64,000 bases of DNA from Streptomyces sp. NWU339 (GCF_003143855.1 NZ_QFRK01000024.1:1-64000), one strand, 5' to 3'; positions 22,979-33,322 are shown, counted from the first letter of the stretch. Notes: generated by a model not told the origin, from the sequence alone. Made by a program: numbers and translations.

Positions 22979-23130
22979 TCACCCTGACAGCAGATGAGAC
23001 CCCCGGAAGCCCAGCAGCAAGGTCGACCGGGGGACGATCACCACAGCCTCGATGCTCCGTGCCATCTCCCGCCGCTTCATCTCCACGGTGTACGTCTCCC
23101 ACTCACGGACGATGGCGGCAGGGCCCGGAC
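22979..23130 (-). pseudogene. Possible C-terminal remnant of an unidentified gene
   Basis: In the roughly 400-bp gap between 22910 and 23309 the minus strand has a stretch reading VREWETYTVEMKRREMARSI then EAVVIVPRSTLLLGFRG and a stop at 22979, with coding-like base use. No start with a ribosome binding site precedes it and the upstream part is not protein-like. I do not recognise the family. The rest of the gap carries the promoter of the 23309 gene. Confidence 0.3.
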
Positions 23131-23308
23131 CTAATTTTCTGTGTGCCGCCGCCATCCGTACCGAACCCGCTCTCTCCGAGGGCTGGCTCCCTCTTGGGCG
23201 TGCCCTCCCGCCTTACCTCGTCCATCACCCGTACGGAGTAATCTCCGCATCCTTGAGAATGCGGTGCCGTATTCGACGGGGGACGCTCCCGGTGTCTGGA
23301 GGTGCACG

Positions 23309-23857
23309 ATGGGTCCTGTGCGACGCGCTCTCTGTACCGGCGTCCTGGCGGCCACCGCGCTCACCCCGGCGGCGTACGCGGCGGACGGCGCGGGCGGGGT
23401 GTCGGTGACACCGGCGACCCCTGCCCCCGGCGCCGACGTCACCCTCGAGGTGGCGGAGTGCGCCGAGCGGACCGCGGTCGCGGTGTCCTCGGCGTTCGTC
23501 TCCGAGGTCCGGCTCACCGTCGCCGACGGCGTACTCGTCGGGGAGAGCAAGGTCCGCTCCACGCTCACCACGGGGACGTACCCCGTGCGGGTCGACTGCG
23601 GTGAGAGCGCCCGCAAGGGCACGATCACCGTCGCCCCCGCCCGCAAGCAGCCCGGCGGTACGGCCGAATCGCCTCCCGCCTCGCCCGTCGCCCCCGTGGA
23701 CGCGGGTGGCGGGGGAGCCGCCCGGACCGTCGTCGCCGCCGACGAGTCCGAGGAGGGGCCGGGCACGGCTCAGACGGTGACCGGACTGTTCCTCGCCGCC
23801 GCCGCGACGGCGGCCGTCGTACGCAGCCGCGTCCGGCGGGACCGCGGAACGCACTGA
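23309..23857 (+). CDS. Exported protein with C-terminal membrane anchor
   Basis: 182 residues. ATG 23309 follows GGAGG. A signal peptide (RRALCTGVLAATALTPAAYA) leads to a small beta domain (about 25-110; VSVTPATPAPGADVTLEV with a Cys pair, AECAE and DCGES), a Pro/Glu-rich linker and one membrane segment GLFLAAAATAAVV followed by RSRVRRDR. There is no LPxTG-type motif, so a plain membrane anchor is likely. It lies 8 bp before the class F sortase gene; this pairing is common in actinobacteria and suggests joint expression. Confidence 0.78.
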   Translation: MGPVRRALCTGVLAATALTPAAYAADGAGGVSVTPATPAPGADVTLEVAECAERTAVAVSSAFVSEVRLTVADGVLVGESKVRSTLTTGTYPVRVDCGESARKGTITVAPARKQPGGTAESPPASPVAPVDAGGGGAARTVVAADESEEGPGTAQTVTGLFLAAAATAAVVRSRVRRDRGTH

Positions 23858-23865
23858 GGCCGGCG

Positions 23866-24582
<717 letters not shown>

Positions 24583-24730
24583 CGACCGGCTCCCCACCCG
24601 TCCACCCGGCCGTACCACAGCGGCTGTAACAGGTCGCGGACAAGACGGGCTCGGCCTCATGGGTGCCGCGGGGCGTATGTCAGGATTGGGGCTCGGAAGG
24701 CTTGGAACGAGTGCACCCAAGGGGGGTTGG

Positions 24731-25771
24731 ATGTACGGCAGTAGGGGGGTCGGGGCGTTCGCCGGGAGGCGGGCGTCGGCAGCGGTACTGGGGGCGGTGC
24801 TGCTGATCACGGGCTGTTCCTCCGGCGATGACGAGGGGGGCGAATCCGGCAAGGGGTCCGACGCGGCGATCACGCAGCAGCCGAAGGACGCCAGCCCCTT
24901 CTGGGTCAACCCGCAGGGCAACGCCGCACAGCAGATGGCCGACCTGGAGAAGGACGGCAAGAAGGCGGAGGCCGAGCAGGTCCGCAAGATCGCGGAGCAG
25001 CCCACCGCCGAATGGATCAGCCCGGAGAACCCGGAGGAGCAGACTCGCGGCTTCACCGAGGCCGCCGACAAGGCGGGCCGCACCGCGCTGCTCGTCCTCT
25101 ACAACATCCCGCACCGGGACTGCGGCCAGTACTCGCAGGGCGGTGCCGCCGACGGCGACGCCTACCGCTCCTTCATCGACGGCGTGGCCAAGGGCATCGG
25201 GGACCGCGCGGCGACCGTGATCCTGGAGCCCGACGCGGTGCTCCACCTGGTGGACGGCTGCACGCCGGAGAAGTTCCACGAGGAGCGCTACGACCTCCTC
25301 GGCGGCGCCATTGACAAGCTCGCGGGCCTGAAGAACACCACGGTGTACCTGGATGCGGGCAACGCCGGCTGGGGCAGCCCCGACCAGATCCACGAGCCGC
25401 TCAAGTGGGCGGGCCTCGACAAGGCCGACGGCTTCTCGGTGAACGTCTCCAACTTCTACTCCACCGAGGACTCCATCGCCTACGGCAAGAAGCTCTCCGC
25501 CAAGGTCGGCGACAAGCCCTTCGTCATCGACACCAGCCGCAACGGCAACGGCCCCTACACGCAGGGCGACGCGGACGAGCGCTGGTGCAACCCGCCCGGC
25601 CGCGCCCTCGGCGAGACCCCGACGACCGAGACCGCGGACCCGCTGGTGGACGCGTACCTGTGGGTGAAGCGGCCCGGCGAGTCGGACGGCGAGTGCAAGG
25701 GCGGTCCGAAGGCCGGCGAGTGGTGGGAGGACTACGCGGTGAAGCTCGCCGAGGCCGGCGACGGCGACTGA
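24731..25771 (+). CDS. GH6 glycoside hydrolase lipoprotein (CslZ-like)
   Basis: 346 residues from ATG 24731 behind AAGGGGGG. The lipobox LLITGCSS puts the mature N-terminal Cys at about residue 33, so it is a surface lipoprotein. The GH6 barrel motifs follow: LLVLYNIPHRDCGQYSQGG, VILEPDAVLHL with a catalytic-region Asp, YLDAGNAGWG and the Cys-paired DERWCNPPGRALG near the end. GH6 enzymes cut beta-1,4-glucan. It is convergent with glxA-cslA; in S. coelicolor a GH6 gene next to glxA (SCO2838, cslZ) takes part in the tip glycan system, so editing of the CslA polymer is the likely job. Confidence 0.88.
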   Translation: MYGSRGVGAFAGRRASAAVLGAVLLITGCSSGDDEGGESGKGSDAAITQQPKDASPFWVNPQGNAAQQMADLEKDGKKAEAEQVRKIAEQPTAEWISPENPEEQTRGFTEAADKAGRTALLVLYNIPHRDCGQYSQGGAADGDAYRSFIDGVAKGIGDRAATVILEPDAVLHLVDGCTPEKFHEERYDLLGGAIDKLAGLKNTTVYLDAGNAGWGSPDQIHEPLKWAGLDKADGFSVNVSNFYSTEDSIAYGKKLSAKVGDKPFVIDTSRNGNGPYTQGDADERWCNPPGRALGETPTTETADPLVDAYLWVKRPGESDGECKGGPKAGEWWEDYAVKLAEAGDGD

Positions 25772-25815
25772 CCGTGCCGCGGCGCACGCGGCGCACGCGG
25801 CGATGAACAGGAGAC

Positions 25816-25860
25816 AGGGAAAGGGGGCGTCCTCCACGGTGGAGGACGCCCCCTTTCCCT
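25816..25860. terminator. Bidirectional terminator between GH6 and glxA
   Basis: A perfect 20-bp stem with the 5-base loop ACGGT: the left arm begins AGGGAAAGGGGGCG and the right arm ends CGCCCCCTTTCCCT. It lies midway between the convergent stops at 25771 and 25874. Confidence 0.9.
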
Positions 25861-25873
25861 GACCTGCCTGGCG

Positions 25874-27814
25874 TCAGGGCACCTGTACCCACTGCGCCTT
25901 GCTGGGCGTGCCGTCCGCATCGGTGGCGAACAGCATGTACCAGCCCGCCTGGACCAGGTTCCGGCTCTTGGGAACCGTCACCTCCAGCTTGTCGCCGTCG
26001 GCCTCGAAGTCCAGGGCGATGGAGCGCTGGTCGATGTCGGTGACGTGGGTCGAGGCGCTCGGCCGGATCAGCCGGACGTTCTTGATCGACCCGGCGTCCT
26101 TCGAGGTGAACGTGGCGGAGCCGCCGCGCTCGACGGTCTTCGGACCGCCCGTCAGCTCGGGCTGCCCGGTCTTGCCGTACAGGTACGGCGGTGTGTAGAT
26201 CTCGATGCGCTGTTCGAACTTGCCGGGCTTGGTGTTGGCCTTGTCGCCGTAGAGCGAGTCCGAGCCGAAGAACATCACGCGGCCGTCGGGCAGCAGGATC
26301 GAGCCGGCGTGGTAGTTGCGGCCCACCAGCGGATCGGCGACGCGCTTGAACTCGTTCTCCGCCGTGTCGTAGATCCGCGCCTCGAGGATGTTGGAGTCGC
26401 TGCGGCCCCGGTAGTCCTCCGAGCCGCCCGAGACCAGGATGTTGTCGTCGGGCAGGATCGAGTACTGCGGGTAGCGGGTTCCCTTGTCCAGGGAGGGGCC
26501 GTCCACGAAGCGCGGTTCGTCGGCCTTGAGGTCGACGATCCGGGTCTTCTCGCTGGCCTTCCTGGACTCGCCGACGCCGCCGCCGCCGATCACCATGTAC
26601 TTCTCGTCCTGCGCCGGCGGCAGCAGCACCGTGCCGGACGTCTCCATCATGTCGGGGTCGCTCAGCCCGGGGATCTTGTCGAACTTGTTGGTCTCCACGT
26701 CCCAGACGCCCGGCTCACGGCCCTCGTCGGCCGGTCCGTAGCCCGCGTTCGAACCCGAGTAGAAGACCTTGCCGTTCTGCATCAGGAACAGCGCCGGGTA
26801 GGTCGGGAACTGACGGATCTTGTCCGTGTAGGTCCACTTCTTGGTCTCGGGATCGTAGATCTCGTTCTTGCCCGGGACCAGCTGGCCGATGTCGTCGAGG
26901 CCGGAGACGCTGAGGATCTTGCCGTCGCTCAGGGTGGTGAGCGTCGGGTACCAGCGGGCCTCCTTCATCGGGTCGACCTTGATGTACTTCTCCGCCACCG
27001 GGTCGAACTCGAAGGCGTCGTCGATGCCCTGGAAGTCCTTCTTGTCCAGGGCGAGCTTCTCGGCGATGCCGTACGTGTTGCGCGCGTCCTCGCCGGTCAG
27101 ACCCTGCACGGTGTAGTTGTCCTGGGTGCCGGTCTCGTACTTGGCACCCTCCTTCTGCGCCTCGACGTAGGTGCGGCCGTAGCCCGGGGTGTTGCCCAGG
27201 AACTCGCCGGTCTCCTTGTCGAAGTTCTTCTTGGCGCGCGGGACGAGCACCGGGTCCTTCGAGACGAAGGTCTTGCCGTTCTCCTTGCCGACGAACCTGG
27301 TGCCCGCCGGCAGGGTGATCGGCTTGTCCGGGTTCTCGTTGTGGACGACCATCAGGCCGCCCGCCTTCGTCACGTCACCCTTGAGCTTCTCGTACCGCTT
27401 GGTGCCGCCGGCGATCAGCAGGTTGCCGTTGGCGAGCTGGGTGTGGCCGGTGCAGAACAGGTCGCTCGGCGTCGGCACCTTCTTGATGGTCTTCTTGACC
27501 GGGTCCCAGATCCGCGTGTCGTACTTCTTGGCGTCGAAGTTGTCCTTGTTGTTGCCGGAACCCGCGACGAGCAGCACCTTGCCGGTGTGCAGCAGCGCCG
27601 CGTGGATGGTGTTCTGGCGGTACTCCTCCGGGAACTCGACGATTTCCCAGCGGCCGTTCTCCGCCTTGTACTCCGGCTTGTTGATCTTGTACTGGTGGTA
27701 TTTCTCGGTCCCGAAGCGGTACAGCCACGGCCCGTTCATTCCGGCCAGCGCGAGTACCACCGCCGTGCCTATCGCGATCCGACGGGCGCGACGGCGGCCT
27801 GCACGGTCGTTCAT
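25874..27814 (-). CDS. glxA: GlxA, membrane-anchored mononuclear copper-radical oxidase
   Basis: 646 residues. An N-terminal membrane anchor (IAIGTAVVLALAGMNGPWLY) holds a galactose-oxidase-like seven-bladed propeller outside the cell, with a C-terminal Ig-like domain. Active-site residues are all present by comparison with galactose oxidase: Cys121 (SDLFCTGH) for the thioether link to Tyr289, stacking Trp288 (EARWYPTL), axial Tyr499 and ligand His500 (GRNYHAGS), and His588 (STHVTDID). GlxA oxidises alcohol to aldehyde with release of H2O2 and is needed for glycan deposition at hyphal tips in Streptomyces. Its ATG overlaps the cslA stop (ATGA). Confidence 0.96.
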   Translation of the reverse strand: MNDRAGRRRARRIAIGTAVVLALAGMNGPWLYRFGTEKYHQYKINKPEYKAENGRWEIVEFPEEYRQNTIHAALLHTGKVLLVAGSGNNKDNFDAKKYDTRIWDPVKKTIKKVPTPSDLFCTGHTQLANGNLLIAGGTKRYEKLKGDVTKAGGLMVVHNENPDKPITLPAGTRFVGKENGKTFVSKDPVLVPRAKKNFDKETGEFLGNTPGYGRTYVEAQKEGAKYETGTQDNYTVQGLTGEDARNTYGIAEKLALDKKDFQGIDDAFEFDPVAEKYIKVDPMKEARWYPTLTTLSDGKILSVSGLDDIGQLVPGKNEIYDPETKKWTYTDKIRQFPTYPALFLMQNGKVFYSGSNAGYGPADEGREPGVWDVETNKFDKIPGLSDPDMMETSGTVLLPPAQDEKYMVIGGGGVGESRKASEKTRIVDLKADEPRFVDGPSLDKGTRYPQYSILPDDNILVSGGSEDYRGRSDSNILEARIYDTAENEFKRVADPLVGRNYHAGSILLPDGRVMFFGSDSLYGDKANTKPGKFEQRIEIYTPPYLYGKTGQPELTGGPKTVERGGSATFTSKDAGSIKNVRLIRPSASTHVTDIDQRSIALDFEADGDKLEVTVPKSRNLVQAGWYMLFATDADGTPSKAQWVQVP

Positions 27815-29874
27815 TCCTTACGTCCCCCAAGTCCACCAAGGGCGATCTGCATCGTCTGGTCGTCACCGGGGTGGTAGCCCCCGGTACCTCCTGGCCCGCC
27901 CGGTCCCCCCGGCCCACTCTGCGCTCCCGGTCCGCCGTGGGCGCCGGCCCAGCTGGGCCGGCCCTGCGGGGCGTGGGGCGCGTGGTGTCCGTGGTGCTGC
28001 TGCGGCATCTGTGGCAGCTGCTGTGTCTGGGGCTCCGGTACGGAGTCCTGTGCCCGGCCCGCGGCGTGCGCTCCGGGCTTCTTCCTGTCCTGGCGCATGC
28101 CGTGGCGCCAGGCGAACATGGGCGCGGCCGTGATGAGCAGGGCGAACGTCGCCCAGATGATCATGGCCGGGTGCGAGTGTCCGTAGACGAATCCGGCGGC
28201 GATGGAGCCACCGAAGATCAGGATGAAGTACCAGTGGTACCGGAAGGTGCCGAACCAGGTGTCCGGGCTGGCCGAGTCGCCCTTCGGGGTGACCACGAAC
28301 TTGCTCTTCTTGCGCAGCACGGAGTCGATCAGTGCCTTCGCGTAGAGCGGCGCCGACAGCGCGGACATCACCATGCCGGCCACACCGCCGGAGCCCTCCG
28401 GCTCGTGCGGGGAGACGTTGTGGCGGCGGTTCCAGATGTAGAGGCCGATCTGCAGCGCGGAGGCGTTGCCGTAGAGCATCAGCCAGACCGCGGGGTCGAT
28501 GTTCACACCAGAGGCGCCCAGGCCCAGGAACAGCGCACAGCTCAGCGCCGCCAGGATCCAGTTCAGGGCCGACATCGGGTAGAAGATGATCATCATGGTG
28601 TAGTTGAAGAGCTTGCTCGGCGGGAGCGAGTACCAGCCCTTCCAGTACTGCTTGAGGATCGTCTCGTACGTCCCTCGCGACCAGCGCATCTGCTGGGTGA
28701 AGAAGTCCGTCCAGGCGTTGGGGCCCTCACCGACCGCGAGCACGTCCGGGGTGTAGACCGAGCGCCACTTCTTCCCCGTCGCCGGGTTCTTGGCGCGGTG
28801 CATCTCGAAGCCGGTCGCCATGTCCTCGGTGATCGAGTCGTACAGACCGCCGATCTGCTTGAGCGCCTTGATGCGCACGGCGTTCGAGGTGCCCACGAAC
28901 ATCGGTGAGCCGTAGCGGTTGCCGGCCCGCTGGATCAGCGCGTGGAAGAGGAACTGCTGCGACTCGGCGGCCTTGGTGACGAAGTTGTCGTAGTTGCCGT
29001 AGACCTGCGGGCCGATGACGAAGCCGACGTCCGGGTCGCGGAAGAAGCCGAGCATCCGCTCCAGGTAGTTCGGCAGCGGCACGTGGTCGGTGTCCACCGA
29101 GGCGAAGAAGTCGTAGTCGTCTCCGTGCGCGTCCAGCCAGGCGTTGTAGTTGCCGTGCTTGGTCTTGGCGCGGTGCGGGCCCTTCTTCTGGTTCCACTTC
29201 GCGACGCCCTTGCGGGAGAAGTGGTGCACGCCCAGACGCGCGCACACCTCCTTCACCTCGGGATCGTCGCCCTCGTCGAGCAGCCAGACGTGCATGACGC
29301 CCCGGTGGCGGATCTTCACCGCCGCCTCCAGGGTCTTCGTCACCATCTCCAGCGGCTCCTTGCCGGGCACGAAGGAGGTGAGGAAGGCGACCCGGGTGCC
29401 GGTCTCCGGCACCACCGGGACCGGGTCGCGGGCGACCAGGGTGGCGTGCGCGTTCGACAGCACGTTCATGCAGCGGAAGAACTCGATCAGCCCGATCGAG
29501 ACGAGCATCACCATGTCGAGGGCGGGCAGCCAGTCGAACGCCGGGTAGTCCCGCTCCGTCCAGTGCGCGGGCTGCAGCAGCCACACCAGCAGCACCAGCG
29601 ACAGCAGCGGGGCCGCGGCCAGCATCAGCGCGATGCGGATGCGGTGCGGCTCCTGCGAGATCAGCGAGCGGTACTGCACTTTGTAGGGTCTGTTCGGATC
29701 GGGCTGGGTGAGGGGACCCGAGAGCCGGCTGTAATGCTCGTAGTCGTATCTCGGCAGCGTCTTCTTGATCCGCCGGAACGCGCCCGTGTTTCCGGTCCGA
29801 TGCGCAGGCACCCTGAGCTGGGTGGTCTGGGACGGGTCGTTGTCCCCTTGGGCGCCAGTCGGCGTCGACGTCAT
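27811..29874 (-). CDS. cslA: CslA, family-2 processive glycan synthase (cellulose-synthase-like)
   Basis: 687 residues. Two membrane segments (about 80-100 and 118-135) precede the GT2 domain with the four catalytic signatures: Asp200 (LLDEGDD), DxD at 261-263 (SVDTDH), TED at 349-351, and QxxRW at 394-398. Several membrane segments follow, forming the export channel. There is no PilZ domain, so direct c-di-GMP control as in bacterial cellulose synthase is unlikely. The last 80 residues are a disordered Gln/His/Gly/Pro tail. It makes the beta-glucan-type polymer at hyphal tips and is co-transcribed with glxA. Confidence 0.96.
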   Translation of the reverse strand: MTSTPTGAQGDNDPSQTTQLRVPAHRTGNTGAFRRIKKTLPRYDYEHYSRLSGPLTQPDPNRPYKVQYRSLISQEPHRIRIALMLAAAPLLSLVLLVWLLQPAHWTERDYPAFDWLPALDMVMLVSIGLIEFFRCMNVLSNAHATLVARDPVPVVPETGTRVAFLTSFVPGKEPLEMVTKTLEAAVKIRHRGVMHVWLLDEGDDPEVKEVCARLGVHHFSRKGVAKWNQKKGPHRAKTKHGNYNAWLDAHGDDYDFFASVDTDHVPLPNYLERMLGFFRDPDVGFVIGPQVYGNYDNFVTKAAESQQFLFHALIQRAGNRYGSPMFVGTSNAVRIKALKQIGGLYDSITEDMATGFEMHRAKNPATGKKWRSVYTPDVLAVGEGPNAWTDFFTQQMRWSRGTYETILKQYWKGWYSLPPSKLFNYTMMIIFYPMSALNWILAALSCALFLGLGASGVNIDPAVWLMLYGNASALQIGLYIWNRRHNVSPHEPEGSGGVAGMVMSALSAPLYAKALIDSVLRKKSKFVVTPKGDSASPDTWFGTFRYHWYFILIFGGSIAAGFVYGHSHPAMIIWATFALLITAAPMFAWRHGMRQDRKKPGAHAAGRAQDSVPEPQTQQLPQMPQQHHGHHAPHAPQGRPSWAGAHGGPGAQSGPGGPGGPGGTGGYHPGDDQTMQIALGGLGGRKE

Positions 29875-30334
29875 GAATCATCCCCCCACACACGGCCCCG
29901 CCGTGTGTTTCGTCGCTTGCTGCCGCCCGCGTCCGGTCCCCCTCGACCGTCCCGGGTGTGTCAATGGTGGCCCGCTGTCACCACGTCACCCACACCATAT
30001 AGACACGGCACGGCGTTCTTTCGGTTGCATGATGCTCTCGTCGGCGGCGCTCCGTGAAACGGGACCTCTCACCCCGTACCGTCCGCAACCGGTACCCCGC
30101 CCTCCAACAGCCGCGAATGCGCGGCATGATGAAGAACCCAGGTTGTACCGTGTCCATCATGATCGCAAGGTGTGAAAACAGGTGCACGCCGGTCATACGC
30201 GCCCATGGTGGCCTCTGAGGTGGTCCGGCGGGGGGCCTGTTCCCCACGTGGTTCCAGTGGCTCCATACGTGTGGTGAGGGCGTTCCGTTCAAGACATGTC
30301 CCTCGGCGGGCGCGAGGGGGTATCCGGCCAAAGG
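29875..30334. other. Upstream region of cslA, no gene seen
   Basis: About 460 bp between the cslA start and the first tRNA-Lys terminator. It should hold the cslA promoter. Short open frames on both strands have no coding look. There are no long repeats or hairpins apart from the tRNA terminator at its right end. Confidence 0.4.
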
Positions 30335-30366
30335 CAACGGGCCCCTCGATCACGAGGAGCCCGTTG
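30335..30366 (-). terminator. Hairpin downstream of tRNA-Lys 1
   Basis: CAACGGGCCCCTCG-ATCA-CGAGGAGCCCGTTG: a 14-bp stem with one mismatch and a tetraloop, starting 6 bp after the tRNA 3' end on the minus strand. Confidence 0.75.
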
Positions 30367-30372
30367 CGTCGG

Positions 30373-30446
30373 TGCGCCGCCAGGGACTCGAACCCCGGAC
30401 CCGCTGATTAAGAGTCAGCTGCTCTAACCAACTGAGCTAGCGGCGC
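30373..30446 (-). tRNA. tRNA-Lys (anticodon CUU), copy 1
   Basis: 74 nt. The acceptor stem GCGCCGC/GCGGCGC, D-arm with AGCTCAGTTGGTTAGAGC, anticodon loop with CTT in GACTCTTAATC, variable loop and T-arm GGGTTCGAGTCCC are all present. CCA is not encoded. It is identical to the copies at 34134 and 48129. Confidence 0.97.
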
Positions 30447-30680
30447 TCACTGACGCGACAACTCTACCGGACCGGACGGGGTGCTCCCGACCGCCGCCTC
30501 CGTCCCGGCGTGGCCGGTGCGGTCCTGCGAGGCCTCGGCCCCGGGCCCGTGTCCGGCGGGATCCGCCACCTGGACCATGACGCGTACATCCTTCGGGCCG
30601 TCAGAATGCGCGTCCCGGGCACAGTTGAGAAGCTGACCTTCGTGCACAGACGTGAGGCATTTCACCGGCCGTGTGGCCGG

Positions 30681-32018
30681 ATGTGTGACGGGACGTGTGA
30701 GGGGAATCGCACGGGACCCCCGGTGTTCGAGGAGTTCGAGCCCGCGGGCGACTGCGGCTGCCCCGGCTGTGTGCACCGGCGGCGCGTCCTCGCGTATGCG
30801 CCGGCCGGCGGCTCGGTCGCCCGCCCGGCGGCGTTCCGCCCCCTCGTGGTGGCCGCCGCGGCCTCGGCGGTGGTCGCCGCGCAGGCCGCCCCCGCCCTGG
30901 CCGCCCCCCGCACCGCCGAGCGGCCCGGCGCCCCGGGCGTCCCCGCGGGTGACGAGCCCGCCACCCCGCAGGGACCGAGGGCTCCGCTGTACGGCCCCGT
31001 CGGCCGGCCGGCCGATCCCGCGGACCCCTCGATCCCGGCGACGACGCGCGCGATCACCCGCGCGGACATCATCGAACGGGCCAGGAGATGGGTCGCCCAG
31101 AAAGTCCCGTACGACATGACCGCGTTCTGGTCCGACGGATACCGGCAGGACTGTTCGGGCTATGTCTCGATGGCCTGGAACCTGCCCGGAAACGAGTGGA
31201 CCGGCAGCCTCGGGCAGTACGCGGAGAGAATCAGCAAGGACGAACTCCAGCCGGGGGACATGCTGCTCTTCCACAACGCGTCCGATCCCTACGGCGGCTC
31301 CCACGTCGTTCTCTTCGGCGGCTGGACGGACGGCGCGCGTACCACTTATGCGGCCTACGAGCAGACTCCTCCGCACACCCTCCAGCGGACCACCCCGTAC
31401 GCCTACTGGAACAACTCCGCGAGCTACGTCCCGTACCGGTACAAGGGCGTGACCGGCGGTACGGCGGGGGCCAAGGGCGTGAGCGAGACCACCCAGGCCC
31501 GGAAACCGTTTCCCGGAACGGCCCATTTCGGCCCCGGCGCGAACAATCCGCACGTCACCGAGCTCGGCCGCCTGCTCGTCGACCGCGGTGGCGCCCGTTT
31601 CTACGCCACCGGCCCCGGACCGCGCTGGACGGACGCGGACCGCGCGGCGGTCCTGGCGTTCCAGCAGGCCCAGGGCTGGCAGGGAGCCGCGGCGGACGGC
31701 CTGCCGGGGCCGCTGACCTGGGAACTGCTGCTGACCGGCGGGGGCAGGGACATCCCGGCCGCCGAGGACTCGCACGGGGTGCCGGGCTACCCGGGTCAGG
31801 CGGCGTTCCGGCCGGGCGCGGTCAACGGCCATGTCACCCGGCTGGGGCAGCAACTGGTGCGGAAGGGGTTCGGCCGCCACTACGTCACGGGGCCGGGCCC
31901 GGGCTGGAGCGAGGCGGACCGGCGCAACGTCGAGGAGTTCCAGCGCGCCCAGGGCTGGCGCGGCGGTGCCGCGGACGGCCTGCCGGGGCCGGAGACCTGG
32001 CGGCGGCTCTTCTCGTAA
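30681..32018 (+). CDS. Exported NlpC/P60-like protein with two peptidoglycan-binding repeats
   Basis: About 445 residues. A Cys-rich leader (FEEFEPAGDCGCPGCVHRRR) precedes a hydrophobic segment (VVAAAASAVVAAQAAPALAA). A cysteine-peptidase-like domain follows: WSDGYRQDCSGYVSMAWNLP with the nucleophile Cys, LQPGDMLLFHN and GSHVVLFGGW with the His. Two C-terminal repeats (about 325-390 and 400-445) share FGPGANNPHVTELG.../FRPGAVNGHVTRLG... and AQGW...AADGLPGP-TW. It probably cuts wall peptides. The start is uncertain (ATG 30681 or GTG 30723), with no clear ribosome binding site. Confidence 0.78.
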   Translation: MCDGTCEGNRTGPPVFEEFEPAGDCGCPGCVHRRRVLAYAPAGGSVARPAAFRPLVVAAAASAVVAAQAAPALAAPRTAERPGAPGVPAGDEPATPQGPRAPLYGPVGRPADPADPSIPATTRAITRADIIERARRWVAQKVPYDMTAFWSDGYRQDCSGYVSMAWNLPGNEWTGSLGQYAERISKDELQPGDMLLFHNASDPYGGSHVVLFGGWTDGARTTYAAYEQTPPHTLQRTTPYAYWNNSASYVPYRYKGVTGGTAGAKGVSETTQARKPFPGTAHFGPGANNPHVTELGRLLVDRGGARFYATGPGPRWTDADRAAVLAFQQAQGWQGAAADGLPGPLTWELLLTGGGRDIPAAEDSHGVPGYPGQAAFRPGAVNGHVTRLGQQLVRKGFGRHYVTGPGPGWSEADRRNVEEFQRAQGWRGGAADGLPGPETWRRLFS

Positions 32019-32115
32019 CCCGAGGGTCGCTCGCCGCGACCAACCCCTGCGGGCTCCGTCACGGTCCGGAGGGTTCTTCGATGTGACGCATCTGGCGCGG
32101 AGGCTGGAGACACGC

Positions 32116-33288
32116 ATGACCACGATCACTTCCCACACCCCTGAATCGCCCGTCCCCGAATCACCCGTCCCCGGACCACCCACCCCCGGACCACCGCCCC
32201 CCGGAGCCGGGGGCCCGGCGAGGGGCCGGTCCGCGCGGGTCATCCGCAACGAGGCCACCACCGAGATCCCCGTCCATCTGCTCTTCCGCGACGGGCCCGA
32301 CCCGGTGCCGGTGCGGCTGCGTCCCGTGGTGGTGGGGCGCCGGCAGGGGACGGGGGAGCAGCCGCGGCTCGGCCGTCCGGTCGCCGAACGGCCCCTGCCG
32401 CCGGTCGACCCCGAGCTGGTGGAGCGGCCCGCCCGGGTGCTGCCCGGCGGTGCGGGGGTGCTCGCCGGGGTGTGCGGGGCGGCCGGGTGCGTGGCCACGT
32501 CCTGGTGGGCGGGCGTACTGCCGCCCCTGGCGGCCGGTGCCCTCGGGCTCCCGGAGTACCCGGGAGCCGCAGGGCTCGGGCCCGCGCAGTGGGCGGGGTA
32601 CGCGACCGCCGGGGCCCTCGGCCTGTTCGGGTTCGGCGGGCTGGCGCGCGGCCGGACCGGGCGGGCCTGGGTGCTCGGTCTGTTCGGCCGCTACCGGGGG
32701 AGCGTCCGGCGGACCGGTCTGCTGTGGGTGAACCCGCTGCTGCTGCGCCGCCGGGTCGACGTGCGGCTGCGGCACTGGCGCAGCGAGCCGATGCAGGCGG
32801 CCGACCACAGCGGGGTGGCGCTGCGGGTGGTGGTCCTGGTGGTGTGGCGGGTGCGGGACACCGTGCGGGCGACGCTGGGCGTCGAGGACCACGAGACATA
32901 CGTACGAGAGTGTGTCGAGGCGGCGCTGCTCCGGGTCCCGATGGAGGCGCCGGGCGCGGTGCGGGGCGCGCCGGACACGGTGCAGGACGCGCTGACCCGG
33001 CTGGTGGCGACGGACGCCGCGCCCGTCGGGATCGAGGTGTTCTCGGTGCGGCCGGTCCGGGTGGAGTACGCCCCCGAGGTGGCCGCCGTCATGCACCGGC
33101 GCCGGATCGCCGTGCTGGACGCCCAGCACCGGGCGAGCGTGCTCACCTCGGTCGTGGACTCGGTGGAGGACACGGTGACCCGGCTGACCACGCGGGGGCT
33201 GGTGGATCTGGACGACTACGAACGCAAGATGCTGGTGAAGGACCTGACGGTGGCGTTCTGCGCGGGACGGGGGGAGACGGGGCCGTAG
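32116..33288 (+). CDS. SPFH/band-7 domain membrane protein
   Basis: 390 residues. A Pro-rich N-terminus (repeats of PESPVPGPPTPGPP) is followed by two membrane segments (about 120-160) and a band-7 domain: RRTGLLWVNPLL, RRRVDVRLRHWRSEPMQAADHSGVALRVVVLVVWRV, EYAPEVAAVMHRRRIAV with the conserved helical C-terminus. SPFH proteins form membrane microdomain scaffolds. ATG 32116 is preferred because GGAG lies 8 bp upstream. Its place inside the glycan locus suggests a role at the membrane of growing tips, by linkage only. Confidence 0.82.
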   Translation: MTTITSHTPESPVPESPVPGPPTPGPPPPGAGGPARGRSARVIRNEATTEIPVHLLFRDGPDPVPVRLRPVVVGRRQGTGEQPRLGRPVAERPLPPVDPELVERPARVLPGGAGVLAGVCGAAGCVATSWWAGVLPPLAAGALGLPEYPGAAGLGPAQWAGYATAGALGLFGFGGLARGRTGRAWVLGLFGRYRGSVRRTGLLWVNPLLLRRRVDVRLRHWRSEPMQAADHSGVALRVVVLVVWRVRDTVRATLGVEDHETYVRECVEAALLRVPMEAPGAVRGAPDTVQDALTRLVATDAAPVGIEVFSVRPVRVEYAPEVAAVMHRRRIAVLDAQHRASVLTSVVDSVEDTVTRLTTRGLVDLDDYERKMLVKDLTVAFCAGRGETGP

Positions 33289-33322
33289 GCCGGCGGGCGG
33301 GCCGGTGGTCGGCGGCCTACGG
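33283..33322 (+). terminator. Hairpin at the end of the SPFH gene
   Basis: CCGTAGGCCG (33283-33292, containing the TAG stop) pairs with CGGCCTACGG (33313-33322) across 20 nt. It separates the SPFH gene from the independently controlled LPMO. Confidence 0.6.
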
